Positions 48,300 to 61,343 are shown, counted from the stretch's first letter. The stretch: 64,000 nt of DNA from Paracyclopina nana (GCA_019096065.1 JAGUCH010000001.1:17422001-17486000); one strand, 5' to 3'. Notes: generated by a model from the sequence alone, not told the origin. Translations and numbers: made by a program.

Positions 48300-48600
48300 T
48301 GACGTCACATGATTAGTTCTAATAAGAATCGCGCGCGCGCGCGATTATTTCTTGGGTAGTTTTTGAGCGCACGCTCTGGCACGTGGATGAAGACATTCAT
48401 ACATCAAACATGTCTAGACTCGTCTGACTAGCTAGAAAAAACACGCAAATGAATTTCGCTGCAATGCACACACAATGACGGGTTACACAATTCTTATGTA
48501 GTGACTATTGTTATTATGGATGGGCGGGCGAGGGAGCGGCGCGGGCGCGCGTATTGCTCTACGCGCGCGCGCTCTCAACGGATTGCGGGCGGGCGCTTGA
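48300..48600. promoter_or_regulatory. CRE palindrome and alternating CG tracts in GC-rich DNA
   Basis: A perfect cAMP-response element TGACGTCA (48300-48307) is followed by the 20-bp palindrome AATCGCG...CGCGATT at 48327-48346, an alternating purine-pyrimidine tract able to adopt Z-DNA, and more CGCG runs near 48541-48575. It may mark a promoter or enhancer, but no gene start is visible beside it. Confidence 0.35.
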
Positions 48601-49004
48601 GTTACAAATAGTGGCTATTAGTAGTATTAGTTAGTTTTCTTTATAATATCACAACATTTGAGCTGATCACAAAGAAATGGTTTTTTTTCGGTGGTTACGC
48701 AATAAAGAGCCCCGTTAATTCCCTCCATGCTCGCAGATAAAAGAAACCGTTAATTTCCATTTTTCAAATTTTTTCCCGCCTCTAAAATGGCTCTCTTTGT
48801 GATTGATTGTTTTTAAGGGGTGTCTGAGGTATCTCGATTTGAACACACTTTCGTTGCTGCCGTTGGACGCGCGTCAATTGCCAAAAAATGTTGATTGTTG
48901 GGGGTGCAGCTGGCGAAGCGCGCGCCCCCCACAATTAAAGTCGGCCGATCTTGAGCACGGAGGGAACGCGGGCTGCCTACTCACTACATACTATGGCCTA
49001 AATA

Positions 49005-52000
49005 TTATGACGGAACAGTTTTCCCATTGGCGGGTTTTTGTTGTAGTTGTTGTTGTGTTGTCGTGTCATCAATTGGAAGGGCAAGAATTTCGTCCAAGTG
49101 GTTAGTTGCGCTCTTCTTATTTGCCGCACTGGCTGAGGCCTTTGAGGCCACTGTGGCCTTCTTCTTAGGGATGGCCCCTGTGCTCTTGTGGACAGAGGCT
49201 TCCACGGTGGCCTGTGTGCTCACCATTTCGGGCTCATTGTTGGCACTGCTGCCCTTTTTCAGCTTTTGCCCCCTTTCTTCAAAATTTGCCGCCCTCGCTG
49301 CAACAGCTGACGAGGCGGGAGCGGCAGGCGCCGAGCTGCCGGCGCCGGCGCCGCCCCCGCCCGTTTGGACCCGTTTCGCTAAGCTGTCCTCCGTGACCGG
49401 CCGTGACCGTGACTGGCTGGTGGTCATGGTCTCGTGAAGCGTGAAGTGGGTCGAGGACTCGCCCATTTTGTCTGGTAATCGAACACAGTTGAAGCTGCAT
49501 AGGAAAGTCTCCAGGCCGCACAGGAACCCGAGCAGCTGGAACAAATTAGAAGCCTTTAATTTGAACGCCTACTCGCACAAAGAGCCGACACTAACTTAGT
49601 TTCACTATTTGTTTTCAAACTTAGGACTTGACATAACTTTTTGCTACTGGTTAGTTTCTTTTATTTTTTTAATTCAGGTGCTTGCGATGACAGCTCAATA
49701 TTTGAATTTGCTTCAAAGTCTTTGGATTGTTTTGAAAAAAATGTCATTGATTCGAACCAATTGGGCTCTGGAGCAGCAGCAAAATGCGACCAATTTTTGA
49801 TTTTTTCCAAATAGCGTCATTATCCAAATGACTTACAAAAAAAGATATGATTCAGTTTTATGGGTTGTTTCAGTGAGTTTAAATTGAGCCCAAAGATTCA
49901 ACAAATTAAGAAATTAAAATGGACCAAAAAGGAAGCTTATTGATTTCGCAATACATCTGAGTTAACATAGCCAACTTTGAAATGCTGATAATTGGGCTCA
50001 TCTTGAGACAAGTCCATTGGTATTGCACTTGCACCCAATTCATCAGAACCAATGAAATTTGTTTCAAGCCAACCAAATACTTTTTTGAATCGACTGTCGT
50101 CATATAATCTGATTAATCATCATTTTGGCCTTTTTAGGCCTTCAAGAACACAACACAACATTGTTAGGCTCATTGCTCACCCCTAAAGGCCACAAAGGCC
50201 AAGTTTGAAAAATTAAAGTTTTTGACGCAAACAATCAAGTGGCTGTCAGCTCTTTGGTGCCATAGGCTCTAGCCAAGGCTCTTAATCAGCTTATTGCCCA
50301 TAAGAAGGAAGCTACACAGCATGTGATGTGTGGGACAAGTGCACTTGAGGGTCAGCTTGACCAGAAGCATCATCAGCTGACTCAACAAGAGAATGTGGTA
50401 CATTATTGGAGAAAAGGCTCTTACTGCAACCACCAAAGTCAGAGTGCTGGTCCAAGGAGTCAGGGATGGAATAAAACTGTCATCTAAGTGAGCATGGAAC
50501 ACCAAACTGGAAGCCACAACGTAGGCCACAGTCAACAGCAGGTAGACAACAGTTTGCTGAGAATAATATTAACTTAGTTAAGTCTACAATTAGCAGCAAG
50601 TGTGATAGTCACCATCTTTCCATAGTCGACAGGCAGAAGTGCGTACAGGTGTGATATGTTGAGAAATAGTATGAAAATGGTGAAGATGACTGTGAAAACG
50701 GTGATGAACAGCATGATCCTCAACCGAGGGAAGTGGGGCAAGCTGAACAGCCCCATTTTGGCAGTTCCTGCTGTCAGCACAGTCGACAAACAAGCTATAG
50801 AGGTCACCTGAAAAAGTCAATGAATTAAGTAATACTTAATCCTTAAAGGTACAGTCGCATTTTAAGGCTTATGCTAAAAGTCGCGTTTTAAGTCTTGCTA
50901 TTTAAGTCGCACTATTTAGGTCGCTAAATTTAAGTCGCGCTGTTTAAGTCGTTCTGTTTAAGTCGCGCTGTTTAAGTCGCACTGTTTAAGTCGCGCTGTT
51001 TAAGTCGCGCAATTTAAGTCGCGCAATTTAAGTCTTGCGATTAAAGTCGCACCATTTCAGCTTTGGTATTATTGTCGAGCAATTTAAGTTGCACAATTTA
51101 TGTCGTGCAATTTAAGTCGCGCATATTTAGCCTTACTAATTTAAGTCTTGCTATTCAAGTCGCGCCATAAAAGCATCGCTATTTAAGTTGCACAATTAAA
51201 GTCACGCTAGTTTTAACCTAAAACTTAAACTTAAAAGTCGCATCATTTAAGTGTTGTAATTTAAGTAGCGCCATTTAAGTCTTGCAAATAAAATCGCGCC
51301 TTTGAATTCTCACATTTTAGACTTTGCATTTTGATCTTCAACTTTTAAGTCTATCGTCTTTTGTTTTAAGTCACCGAAATTAAAGACTTAATTTTGAAAG
51401 TTTTAAATCACGCGTGGTGCTTAACTTTAATTAAGTGCCATATTCTAAAAATCAATAAAAATAAATGCGTAAATTAATTGCGCACTTCTTGCATGCTTCT
51501 CAATTGTCGCGCATTACTAATTTGTACTTAGTGACTAAGTCTAAAATTTGAATTTGAGGCAAGGTCTTACCACTAACAAAACCCGTAGAACAGTTCTTGG
51601 CGTTTTGAAGGTGGACATATCACAATAGCAGAGGACGCCAGCTGACGTGTTTGAAAAGAGCCTCGGAGGCTGGTCCTCTTCATCCTCCTCATCATCATCC
51701 ATATCTTGACCGCCAGCATTGGTGACCTCGTCCATTTGGTACGAGCCCTGGTAGTGGGCGTGGGAATCCCATGACCTCACCGACCACGATGACGACCCGC
51801 GTCTGTTGTGGAGTCGGTGAGTTGACCGGCGTGCTAGGTCACGATGACTGTTGGCAGTGATTGACGAGGGCGGGACGGCTTCTTCATGGGGCGGCTGGTG
51901 GCCAGGCACCATCCCACCCCCATCGAATTGTTGTCGACGAGGCTGTTTCACCTGCAGCAAGAGATTTTTTTTCGCACACCTGTGTTTTAATCGGAAAGGT

Positions 52001-52811
52001 GACTCTGAGGTCCAGCAAGGCTCCACAGAGGCTTACGATTTCTATGAAGCTGATTTGTGTGGTACCAAACTAGGAATAAATATTGAATGTACGCTAAGCG
52101 TCACATGCAAAAATTAGAGGTTGGCCGTGAAAGGCCACTAACTATTAGCATAGTAGAATATCAAGTAAAATTATACAGAATGCGACTCCAAAATTGCACA
52201 CAGCGGGCTGTCCTGAAGAAGAAAATAAATGGGCCGAATCAGCTGAAGCAAGGTTGCAATTTTGGAGCCGCATCCTGTATATGAATAGAGGCTGTATTGA
52301 AAACTAATTAGATTAGATGATTAGATTTGACTGTCACGTACACCTAACATAAACAAATAATGACATGTTGCGCTGAGCATTCGCTCAAGATTCAAAACTA
52401 GTTAGGCACCGTTCAACTCAGCTGCAGTTAAATCACCAGCCTTCTTGGAGCCTTGCTTGACCTCATTGCAACCTTGCTGATTTGTTCATGCTTTTACGAA
52501 AAAAAATATCGTACCTGCGATCCATCTATATCAAAATCTTCGAGGTCATGGTCTGGTGCGGGCGGCTGCGTGATGCACCCCGAGATGACGGCCTCCGACG
52601 CCATGATGTTCATCTCTGAGCTCGTCGGCCTCATCCCGCTCAGCGAGGCCATCTCGAGCCTGTTGAGGTCGTCGAGGAGCTCCTCGATCTCGTCGGGGCC
52701 GTAGATGTCGGACACGGAGTTGACCCAGTGGCGGGTCACGGCGCTGCCCACGCTCATCGCGTCGGACCGGCCGGTCACCACGCTCCCGCAGCCTGACCTC
52801 GGCATGCTCAT
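49005..52811 (-). CDS. MARVEL-domain four-pass membrane protein (MAL/CMTM-like)
   Basis: Five coding exons: 52515-52811, 51571-51951, 50613-50807, 50425-50556, 49005-49535, all GT-AG and in phase 0; the product is 511 residues. The start is ATG at 52809-52811 with another Met two codons later; the open frame reaches upstream only through a GTG. A long acidic N-terminal region with an Asp/Glu run (near 190) precedes four hydrophobic helices: about 219-239 (VLRVLLVVTSIACLSTVL), 254-276, 294-312 (VVYLLLTVAYVVASSLVF) and 326-348 (LVVALLGFLCGLETFLCSF). The spacing and the LGFLCGLETFLC fourth helix fit the MARVEL fold of MAL, plasmolipin and CMTM proteins, which act in vesicle trafficking and membrane apposition. 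The 160-residue tail is Ala/Gly/Lys-rich. The exact family member is not clear. Confidence 0.8.
49567..50267. mobile_element. Long TIR element, CAAAGAGCTGACA family, in a MARVEL gene intron
   Basis: The left end GCCTACTCGCACAAAGAGCC and a right end whose reverse complement reads GCCTATGGCACCAAAGAGCT bound 700 bp that fills most of intron 4. The interior has ORFs up to about 65 residues only. It is the longest member of this family in the window. Confidence 0.5.
50870..51300. repeat. 14-bp minisatellite (TTTAAGTCGCGCTG) in intron 2 of the MARVEL gene
   Basis: About 25-30 tandem copies of TTTAAGTCGCGCTG and variants, most regular at 50930-51040 and decaying towards 51300. It begins about 60 bases downstream of the acceptor of exon 3 in plus coordinates and contains no exon. 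Confidence 0.85.
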
Positions 52812-52823
52812 GATGACCGGCAC

Positions 52824-55800
52824 GCGCGCGCGGCGGCCGGATGATCAGCTGATCCGAGGCTCGAACATGTCAAGCATTACGATTATTGTCGTCTCAGTTC
52901 CTGAAATGAAAATAAAAAGTATTTAGTCGGTTTTGTTGCCATGGCAGCAGCCTTTTTGGCCTTTGCGTGACAGCCAGACATTAGCAGCTCCATTTTGGCC
53001 ATAAAGGTCAAATGCAACGACTTTCATCCCGTTTATGAATATGAGAGCTCTTTGGGAAAAAAATCAGAGAGGAATTTTGCAGCAGTGCAAAGGCTGAGAT
53101 ATCTCTTTGGAGTTTCCGGTGGGGGGCAAAAGATTGATTGCCTAATTAGGACATTCCTTGGCTGAAAAAAGGAGGTACAGCCAAGAAAGGAAAAGTTCCT
53201 TCTCAAGACCACATTTGTCTGCATGTGAAGAAGACTAAAAGACACTTTGGTGAAAAAGCCTACCAACAAAGAGCTGGCAGTAGCTCCAGAATTTTAAAAT
53301 TAGCCTCTAATGTCACACAAAAAGCATTTCATAACTATTTTTATACATGTGTGGAGTAAAGTTTTGGCCCTCGAGGTTTTGTAGCGAATCCGGATTTTCA
53401 TTTGAGTTGTGATAAATCTTTGGCAAAATGATGAACAAACTCTGCTAAAGTCACTTGAAAATCACTAGCAAAATGTAAACAAGAAGCTTTTCAAAAAGGC
53501 GTCAGTTTGTTGCTTATTGGATAATTGATACTCGACAGAGGTTTTTGGTTTGCGTCCTGTACAAAAATATGTATAATAGTAATATTCAGAGCTAGTGTTC
53601 CAATCCTGTTGTCCTTCCTAAAAAGTAGCTGCTTTCATGCGGCATAGTTTGTCCTACAACTGACCACAGTGGGGTCCCTGGGACAAAAAAGACTAGATTA
53701 GTCACCAAAATTTGTGAAAAGCAACTTGATATGCAAGCTTCCCAGCGACAGATTTCTACTGACTTTTAAGCCCCCTGGGTCCCCAGAGTGAACTGCTTAC
53801 ACTTACTACTATTATTGGTGGTGGCAACTTCTCACACACTTTGTGCAAAGTAGGGGGAAAAACTTCTGCACCAACCTTTAACACAGAAGCCAGTCCATAC
53901 AAGCAGTAGATCACTGTATGGGAAAAAGGACCCTAAAGATAATTTATGTCCCCCCTAATTAATAGTAGAGCAGGGCAACTTGACACTTCTTGAGGTAGGT
54001 GCAAAAATAGCTATTTTTGCAAAGAAAGCCCCCCCTCTTTCTTCGGCTGTTGTCAATATTTTCCATAAGTGGGCATTTGTCTGGAATACCAATTATCTCA
54101 TTACCATGATATTAAGGCTGAATAGCTAGGGAAAGCAAATAGTCTCCTATCTTTTGAAAAGGTCCTAAATCCAGCTCGAGGTCACATGGACTTAGTTTAG
54201 TTAAAAATAAATCATCGATGTAAACATTGAGGCTTTTTTTTGACCATTTCTGCTCAAAGTTGTGGCTTTTGAGATGAGGCGAGAAAGTCAAGATTCTCTC
54301 ACAGCTCGTTTTTATGTAACACGCGAGTCTATCTACAGACATGTCATAACTGAGGTCCCTTGGGGCTTTTTCAATAACTGGACTCCCAAAGCAGCATAAG
54401 TATGGTAAAAAAAAATCCACCAGCAACATCTGTTGCTGAAAAAAACCACAGGCTACTACTACATTTTCAGTGGCTTTTCTGGAATTTTCAGAGAAATATG
54501 CTCTATAATGGTATATATCTGATTTGAAATTCCTGCGAGGTGCTTGCCAAGGGTGATCTCTGCGGATTATGGTCAACAGAGGCTAAGAAGGTGGTGAATT
54601 TGGTGTCCGGAACAGCACCACAGATAAATCTCCAATTCTACCCATTTCTGCCCATTCTTACCAATTAGCATGAGAAATTCGAAAAACTTAATTTCACCCG
54701 CGTTTTTCGTCTCACAATGCCAAAAAATGTACATTAATAGCAGAAAAATTGCTTATTTTCAAGCTGTTTGAAAACCCATGTGTAGGCGTCCACTCTGTGA
54801 TGGATGGGTGCGCTCAAACGAGTCTTACCTTTGCGTTTTCGTCAGTACAACAGTTGAGGAGATTGGACAAACTCTGTTGGCCTTTATTTTGGCCTTTAGC
54901 AAATGTTCACACGCACACCAGAGTCTCTGTTCACATCACTGTGCCTTTCCTACACTGAAGAAGAAGCTGAAGAAGAAGCAGCCTTGGCTTAGACTGCTGA
55001 AGGCTGAAGGAAAGGCCAGCAAGACCAAAATGTGGCTCTCAGCTCTCTAAAGGCTGCCACTACTGCAGCAGCAGCAGCAGCAGTTGGCCAAAGAAGGGAG
55101 AGAGACTCTCTACATACAGCAGCAGAATAAGGCTGCACAGCCTTTCAAGAATAGGGCTTGACTTTCTTCGACTCGAAGCAAATTAGAGATCATCGAAAAA
55201 CTAAAAGCTGACCCACGAAAAAACAAACTGTCATGGAAAAAAGGGCAAAAATGTCCAATTTTGAACTTGAAAAAACATAAAAATGTGTATAATGGGGGGA
55301 ATTGGAGAGTGATTCATAAAAAATTATTCTAATATGATTTTTTTGGGGTCATACTCTAATTGGGAAAATGTTGTATACATTAATTGACAACTTGCCCGAA
55401 ATGAAAATTAAATTAATTTAATTAAATGGTTGTTATTAAGTAAATGGTGTGATTTTACAGCATTTTAGAAAGCTCCTCAAATTGCCACATTTTTATGATA
55501 AATTGTACATTTTTTAGAATCTAGATCATGTATATTACAAAAGTACATAAATGTAGAAATATACCAGGAAATGAAACTGGAAGGCTCCTAAAGACTATAA
55601 GCAATTTTTTAAGCTTAATGCAATTTTCCCTTGAAAGTGTTTAAAAGTGAAAAAATATAAAATAGCCATTGGCTTTGCTTTTGAGTTCAACTTCTTTTGG
55701 AGCAGCCTGTAAGCGTTGTCCCGGACCATGCAGCTCTGGTAAAAGAGAGCAAAAGCTGCAGCAGCAGCAAGCCCAGCTACTTTATACTATACTATATAGT

Positions 55801-56110
55801 TTAGGAAATGCTACATATACTCATCGAGCTAATTTGGTCTGCTAACTGCTCCATTTCCTAGCAAGTCTGGAGTCTCCTGCCAAAAATTGAAAGTGTGGAA
55901 GATATTGAGGTGGGCCAAATTGCTCCAATTGGCCAAAATTGGCTGAATCTGGCACCCTGGGATAGACTGCTACAATTAGAAATTACAACAAAGCAAATAT
56001 TTTTTTCTTTATTACTTAATTGATTAGAGCATCATGATGCATATAATCATCATTGTCATATGAATAAACATTGAGCAGAAGCCAATTTTGGGCATGCATA
56101 ACACAAAAAA
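52824..56110. other. Intergenic, no supported gene
   Basis: About 3.3 kb. A minus-strand ORF at 54112-54576 (154 residues) is long for this DNA but has no recognised domain. A GCA microsatellite sits at 55065-55083. An isolated CAAAGAGCTG end occurs at 53266. Nothing else is recognised. Confidence 0.4.
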
Positions 56111-56741
56111 AGTAGAGTAATTAATCAAGCATCGATGTTTACAAGCAAAGAACTGACGTATTGCAACAAAGCTATTTCGGAACATTTAGCTTGTGCTCAT
56201 CACGCAACTTCAACAGAATTTGTTCATCAGTTTGCTCAAGATTTCTTACAACTCTGTGGTAAATTAAGATTTTTAAGCCGCTTAAAGCCGCAACAGTGTT
56301 GCTTACTTCAACTGATGAAACATATTGTTGTTGTTTTTAAATGACGGCATGGGTCGACTTGCTGTCAGATCTTAAGGTTGTAACATATTGTTGTTGTTTT
56401 TAAATGATGGCATGAGTCGTCTTGCTGTCAGATCTTTGGGTTGCAGGCTTTAAAAGTTAATTAGTAGAGTAATTAAACAAGCATCGGTGTTTGCAAGCAA
56501 AGAACTGACGTGCTGCAACAAAGCTATTTCGGAACATTTTGCTTGTGCTCATCACGCAACTTCAACAGAGTTTGTTCATCAGTTTGCCCAAGATTTCTTA
56601 CAACTCTGTGGAAAATAAAGATTTTTAAGCCGCTTAAAGCCGCAACAATGTTGCTTACTTCAACTGAACAAAAATATTATTTTTTTTAAATGACGGCAGG
56701 GGTCGGCTGACAGCTCTTTGGGTTGTAGGCTTTAAAAATGT
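56111..56741. repeat. Tandem duplication carrying CAAAGAGCTGACA-type ends
   Basis: 56111-56462 and 56463-56741 are tandem copies (both start AGTAGAGTAATTAA). Each runs from GCAAGCAAAGAACTGACG-like sequence to GTCAGMTCTTTGGGTTG, so each looks like one TIR element of that family; the first also has an internal duplication of about 70 bp. No gene is seen between here and VAC14. Confidence 0.65.
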
Positions 56742-57593
56742 GCTAGGGATGGATTCAATTAAGAGGCAGTCTGGCAAGTGGCATAATTATGTGTATAAAG
56801 CGGATGAAAAATGATGCAAGTTTTGTGGCTGCTCCAGATGTTCCTTCTGCTGCACCAAATTTGGTTTCATGATTTTTTGCTCTGGTGTAGTATGGCAAAT
56901 CCAAGACCTTCTTCTTTGTGTAAGAGGAGGGAGAAGCCTAAATATTTGATGAAGATCTGCAAAAAATCCGGGAAAGCCACTCACTTTTATGCCGACAGAA
57001 CATGTCAGCGAGCTATTTAAAATTTTCCCCTTACTGCTCAACATAAGTACTACTAAATTATGAAATATTCTTTGACTTTTTTTACCTCGACATAAAACTA
57101 AACATTTCCTTTTTTATAAAGGACTTTTAAAGAATCCTTCATAGCTATTCTCTAATTCAAAAACAAAGAGTCTTTTTGCATTTTGAGATCATAATTTCAA
57201 GTGCTTTCATCTTTTTTAATCAACTTTTCCCTCTTTTTGCCACTTTAAAGCCAATTTTGCAAGCATAAAATTGAATTTTACCTGTTCAAAAAGATAATTA
57301 AAAACTCCTTAAAAAAACTAATTTTTTTTTACTGTTACATTAAGTAAGAAAACTCGTAAAATTGAGTGGAATCGAAATTTGAAATTTCGCGCGCTTTTTC
57401 CACAGCGTTCTAATGTCAACAGCAGCCGCGTCATCTGCGCATCCACGGGTTTCCACGCGTTTGTTTACAGTCTACGCCCGCTTCAGTCTTGTGATAGTGT
57501 CACAATTTTTTCCACCTGCTGTCTTTTAATTCTGGAGATTCTCAGCTTTGCTAAGCAACAACAATAACAAGAAAGTAAGTTAAACTCGCGAAA

Positions 57594-60500
57594 ATGGCGG
57601 ACGATCATTCCAAGTCGTCGCCCGAAATCGAGAAAATTCGCATCGATCCCGCGTTCGAGGCGCAGGAAAACCAGGAGATTATTTCGCTCGATTTTTCAGC
57701 TCGAAATCGGCAAGTCATCAATGGGATCGCCTCCTTAAAAATCGAGGATTTGGACCTGGAAAAACCGGAGGATTTGGCCAAGTTTCTGCACATCATGGCG
57801 GACAAGGACTACGCTCCGCTCAGTTCGCATTGTGTTCGTGCACTCTGTGATAAAATGTACGACAAGCGAAAGGCTGCCGCCTTGGAAATCGAAAAGTAAG
57901 GCCAATTTCAATCAACTAGACTCAGGTTGTTGTAAAACGATCCACACTGTGTTGCTTGAATATTTGCTTCTACTCAACAAACTAGAATCACGTAGTCATT
58001 TCCAGAAAGCTGAACATTCGAGTCCTCGTTTGGATCGCTTTGGCTTCTTGCAGCTTTTAATTATCTTTGATCAAAAATACATTAGAAGTATGATAGCTTA
58101 TATAGTTGTTTAACATTCTGTAGGAAGTGAATTGTTTAACCCATGCACGTCATTTGACAAGTTGCAATGCCAGCTTTTTTCTCGAGCCTTCGTCAATCAA
58201 GTTTGTTAACCTTGCATAAATATTCAAGCAACTTGATGTTGTTCACGTTTAACCAACAGAGCTCTAGTTTATTGCCAATTTTTCCAGGATGACAAAGGAA
58301 TGCGTTGGGACGAACAATCCGTCACAGATTGAAAAGTTGATCCGCGTTTTGGGCTCGGAGTTTTGCTCATCGCAGAATCCCAACATGCGAAAGGGAGGCC
58401 TGATTGGCCTTGCTGCCATGTCCATTGGTCTTGGCAACCAGACAGGTGCCAGAGTGAAGGCCTTGATTCAACCTGTCCTCAATTGCATGGATGATCATGA
58501 CAGTCGAGTGCGCTTTTACGCCTGTGAGTCATTGTACAATGTCACCAAAGTAGCCAGGGATGACATCTTGCCACTGTTCAATGACATCTTTGTGGCCATG
58601 TCCAAAGTGGTCACAGATCTGGATCACAGTGTCAGAACTGCTGCTGAGCTCATGGACAGGTAGATCACAGTTTACATTGTTTTTTTTTGTCCATTTCATC
58701 ATTGCTAATTTCAGACTCCTCAAGGATATCATCACCGAGAACTCGGCTTTTCAAACGGAAAACTTTGTACCAACCCTGAAGCAATGCATGTACACTGATG
58801 ACCAATTTGGCCGATCATTTTGTGTGGGCTGGGTCCAAGCAATGCACAAAATCCCTAATCCAACAATCATCAAACACTTGCCAGAGATCCTGGATCCAAT
58901 GTTTGTCTTCTTGACCGACTCCAGACCTGAGATCTACGTCAAGTGCCAACGCGAATTGGAGATCTTCTTGACCACAATCAAGGCTGATCCTCCAGAGCCA
59001 GAGTCGTTCAACTTGATGATCAACAATTTGGTGGTCCATGTCCAAGCCGAAGAGATCAGGGTGCAATCCATGTCGATCCATTGGATTCGAGCTTTCGCTG
59101 AGATCTCGGGGTCTGCCCTGTATCCCTACATTTCTGGCATTTTGGCAGCCATTTTGCCTAATCTGAGCTATGACGAGGAGCGAAGGAGATCTGTGACCGA
59201 AGCTGAATATAAAAGTAAGATCACCTCTTCAAATATTTGCGAATGCTGATGTGATCCATGATAATTATTGATTTCAGAAATTAGGGTAATGTCCAAGCAG
59301 CTGTTCATGGACCTCATGAAGATCCTGGAGCTTCAAGCTCCAAAGTTGAGAGAAAAGACTTGCCCAGAGTCAGATCTTCGTCAATTGGAGTCAATCCTGG
59401 ATGTGGCCAACCAGCAGCTGCTCTGCGGCAAAACAGAGTCCAAGGTGGGAGCTCTGCTGTGGATCAACCTCTTGTTCAAGGTTGTCAACTCCCAAATGGT
59501 TTCGCACATTGACAAGATCTTCCCCACTCTACTCAAAACATTGTCAGACACGAACGATGAAGTTGTCATCCTGGACCTTCGGGTTCTTGCTGTGATCTGC
59601 AAGCCCACTGGCAACAGGCACTTTCAGCCTCTGATGAAAAGCCTCTATGGCCTTTTTTCAGCTGACAAGCACTTACTGGAGGCGAAGGGAGCCTACATCA
59701 TTCGACAACTGAGCATTTACCTCAGCCCCAAAGACATTTACAAGTCTTTCGCTGAAATGATCCAGAATGAGACCAACTTGAAATTTGCCAGACTCTTTGT
59801 CGAGTACCTGAACACAATCATGTTCACGGCTGAGGAGATGCAGAGCCTTCGAAAGAGTATCAAAATGCTGAGTACACCCGTAAGTCCTTAAGATGCGTCA
59901 ACTTTTACTTTGACTTGATACTTTCCATTTCTCCTTCAGGAGCAAAGAGAACTGTTTGTCTGCCTTTACAAGACGTGGAGCCACAGCAAGGCTCCAATCG
60001 TTGCTTTGGTTTTCCTTGCTGGCTGTTACAAGCATGCTTTCGACTTGGTCCTTGCGATAAGCGATCAAGAGGTGACTATGGAATTCATGCTCGAACTGGA
60101 CAGAGTCATTCAAATCATTGAATCACCCATGTTTGGATGTGAGTATTGTGTATTTAGATTTCGTTCAAGTCCTTGACTTGAGCTGTTCAGCCAATGTTTT
60201 GTTGACCATGCTGAAGAACTCGGCATAGTTGATGCATCCATCGCCATCGATGTCCGCTTCAAAAATCATGGCATCCACTTCATCCTGGGTGAGGCTCTCC
60301 CCAAGATTGGCCATGACATGCTTCAGTTCCCTGGCACTGATCACTCCATTGCCATCCTTGTCGAAGACCTTGAACGCTTCCATGATGTCGTCCTCCAGAT
60401 TGGAATCAGCGATTCTTTTACTCATCATGAGCAGGAATTCTGGCAAGTCAATCTTGCCACTCTCGTCAGTGTCCATGGCATAGGCCAAGTCCTGGAGGTC

Positions 60501-61296
60501 AGCATCAGTTGGATTTTGCCCAAGATGGTGCAGCACTTGTCTTAGTTCGTGGGTGCCAATGAGTCCATCGTTGTCTTTGTCGAACTTTGCGAAAGCTTTC
60601 ATGAGCTTTGCGATGTCATCCTCACTCACTAAATCTGCCATGATTGAGCTAGCTTTCCCACCTCCAGAATTGTTTATTCAACATGCTCTTGAAGAAGAAG
60701 AAGTAATTGATGAAGACATTTGCCCTACATATACTATTTCTGTTTACGATCCACGATGGGGGGAATTGATGATGAAAACTATTTTCTTTCCAGTCTTGAG
60801 GTATGAGCTGTTGAATTCCGACATCAATGGGGACTTGATCAAGGCCTTGTATGCTCTTTTGCACCTGATGCCACAGACCACCAGATTCCGGATGTTGAAC
60901 GAAAGGCTCAAATCTTCCCTGGAACACCAGTTTTCTTACAGGTGACTTAAAAGAAAATTTCAAGCTATAGAACTGACTTTTTTCAAACTTTTTAACAGAT
61001 CTTTCAAATGTTTTTGAATTTTTTGACTACTCTTCATTTCAAATTTAATTATTCTGCTTTTAAGCGGGACTGGGACCAGAAAAGAGCCCAAAGAGGATGG
61101 GACTGGAAACAAGGTGCCCAAGGAGATCGATTTTGCCCCTTTGCTGGCCCATTTCTGCGCTGTCCAAGCCATGCATGAGAAGGAGCGCAAAAAAGAGGTG
61201 TCAAATGATGTTGTGACCGAGGAAGAAGCCGACAAACTGTTCGAAATGACTCTAAGCGAGGGAGAAGACATCGAATTTCCCATGGTCGATGAATAG
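57594..61296 (+). CDS. VAC14: VAC14, scaffold of the PIKfyve-FIG4 complex
   Basis: Seven exons: 57594-57895, 58288-58659, 58715-59214, 59278-59879, 59940-60138, 60794-60941, 61065-61296. Phases agree; the product is 784 residues (human 782). VAC14 is a HEAT-repeat scaffold that holds PIKfyve and FIG4 on endolysosomes to make and turn over PI(3,5)P2. Colinear matches to human VAC14 include [72 protein letters not shown]...EVTMEF and [14 protein letters not shown]. It has about 65 more N-terminal residues than human and a different, acidic C-terminus (EGEDIEF). A calmodulin-like gene lies antisense in intron 5, and AATAAA follows at 61344. Confidence 0.95.
57896..58287. other. VAC14 intron 1, nothing recognised
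   Basis: 392-bp intron with a GTAAGG donor and TTTTTCCAG acceptor; no internal feature seen. Confidence 0.5.
60165..60641 (-). CDS. Calmodulin-like protein with four EF-hands, nested in a VAC14 intron
   Basis: One uninterrupted ORF of 158 residues, starting [17 protein letters not shown]. Four canonical 12-residue loops are visible: [36 protein letters not shown] and [12 protein letters not shown], each with acidic residues at positions 1, 3 or 5 and Glu at 12, so all four should bind calcium. Layout and conserved segments ([23 protein letters not shown]) follow calmodulin, but at a guess only about half the residues are shared, so it is a calmodulin-like sensor or a troponin C relative rather than calmodulin itself. 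The gene lies wholly within intron 5 of VAC14, opposite strand. Lack of introns suggests origin by retrocopy, but the intact frame and loops argue that it is functional. No clear AATAAA was seen after the stop. Confidence 0.9.
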   Translation of the reverse strand: MADLVSEDDIAKLMKAFAKFDKDNDGLIGTHELRQVLHHLGQNPTDADLQDLAYAMDTDESGKIDLPEFLLMMSKRIADSNLEDDIMEAFKVFDKDGNGVISARELKHVMANLGESLTQDEVDAMIFEADIDGDGCINYAEFFSMVNKTLAEQLKSRT

Positions 61297-61343
61297 CTCT
61301 ATTTATTAGCAAAAATGACTTAATATTTTTATCCTTGAAAAGA

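Noticed and set aside
49027-49437. 136-residue plus-strand ORF opposite the last MARVEL exon
   Set aside because: It is an antisense shadow of a real coding exon whose low-complexity Ala/Gly/Lys content removes stops on the other strand.
54112-54576. 154-residue ORF containing YIDD, a word seen in reverse transcriptases
   Set aside because: None of the other blocks of that enzyme family surround it and the sequence after it does not fit; treated as chance.
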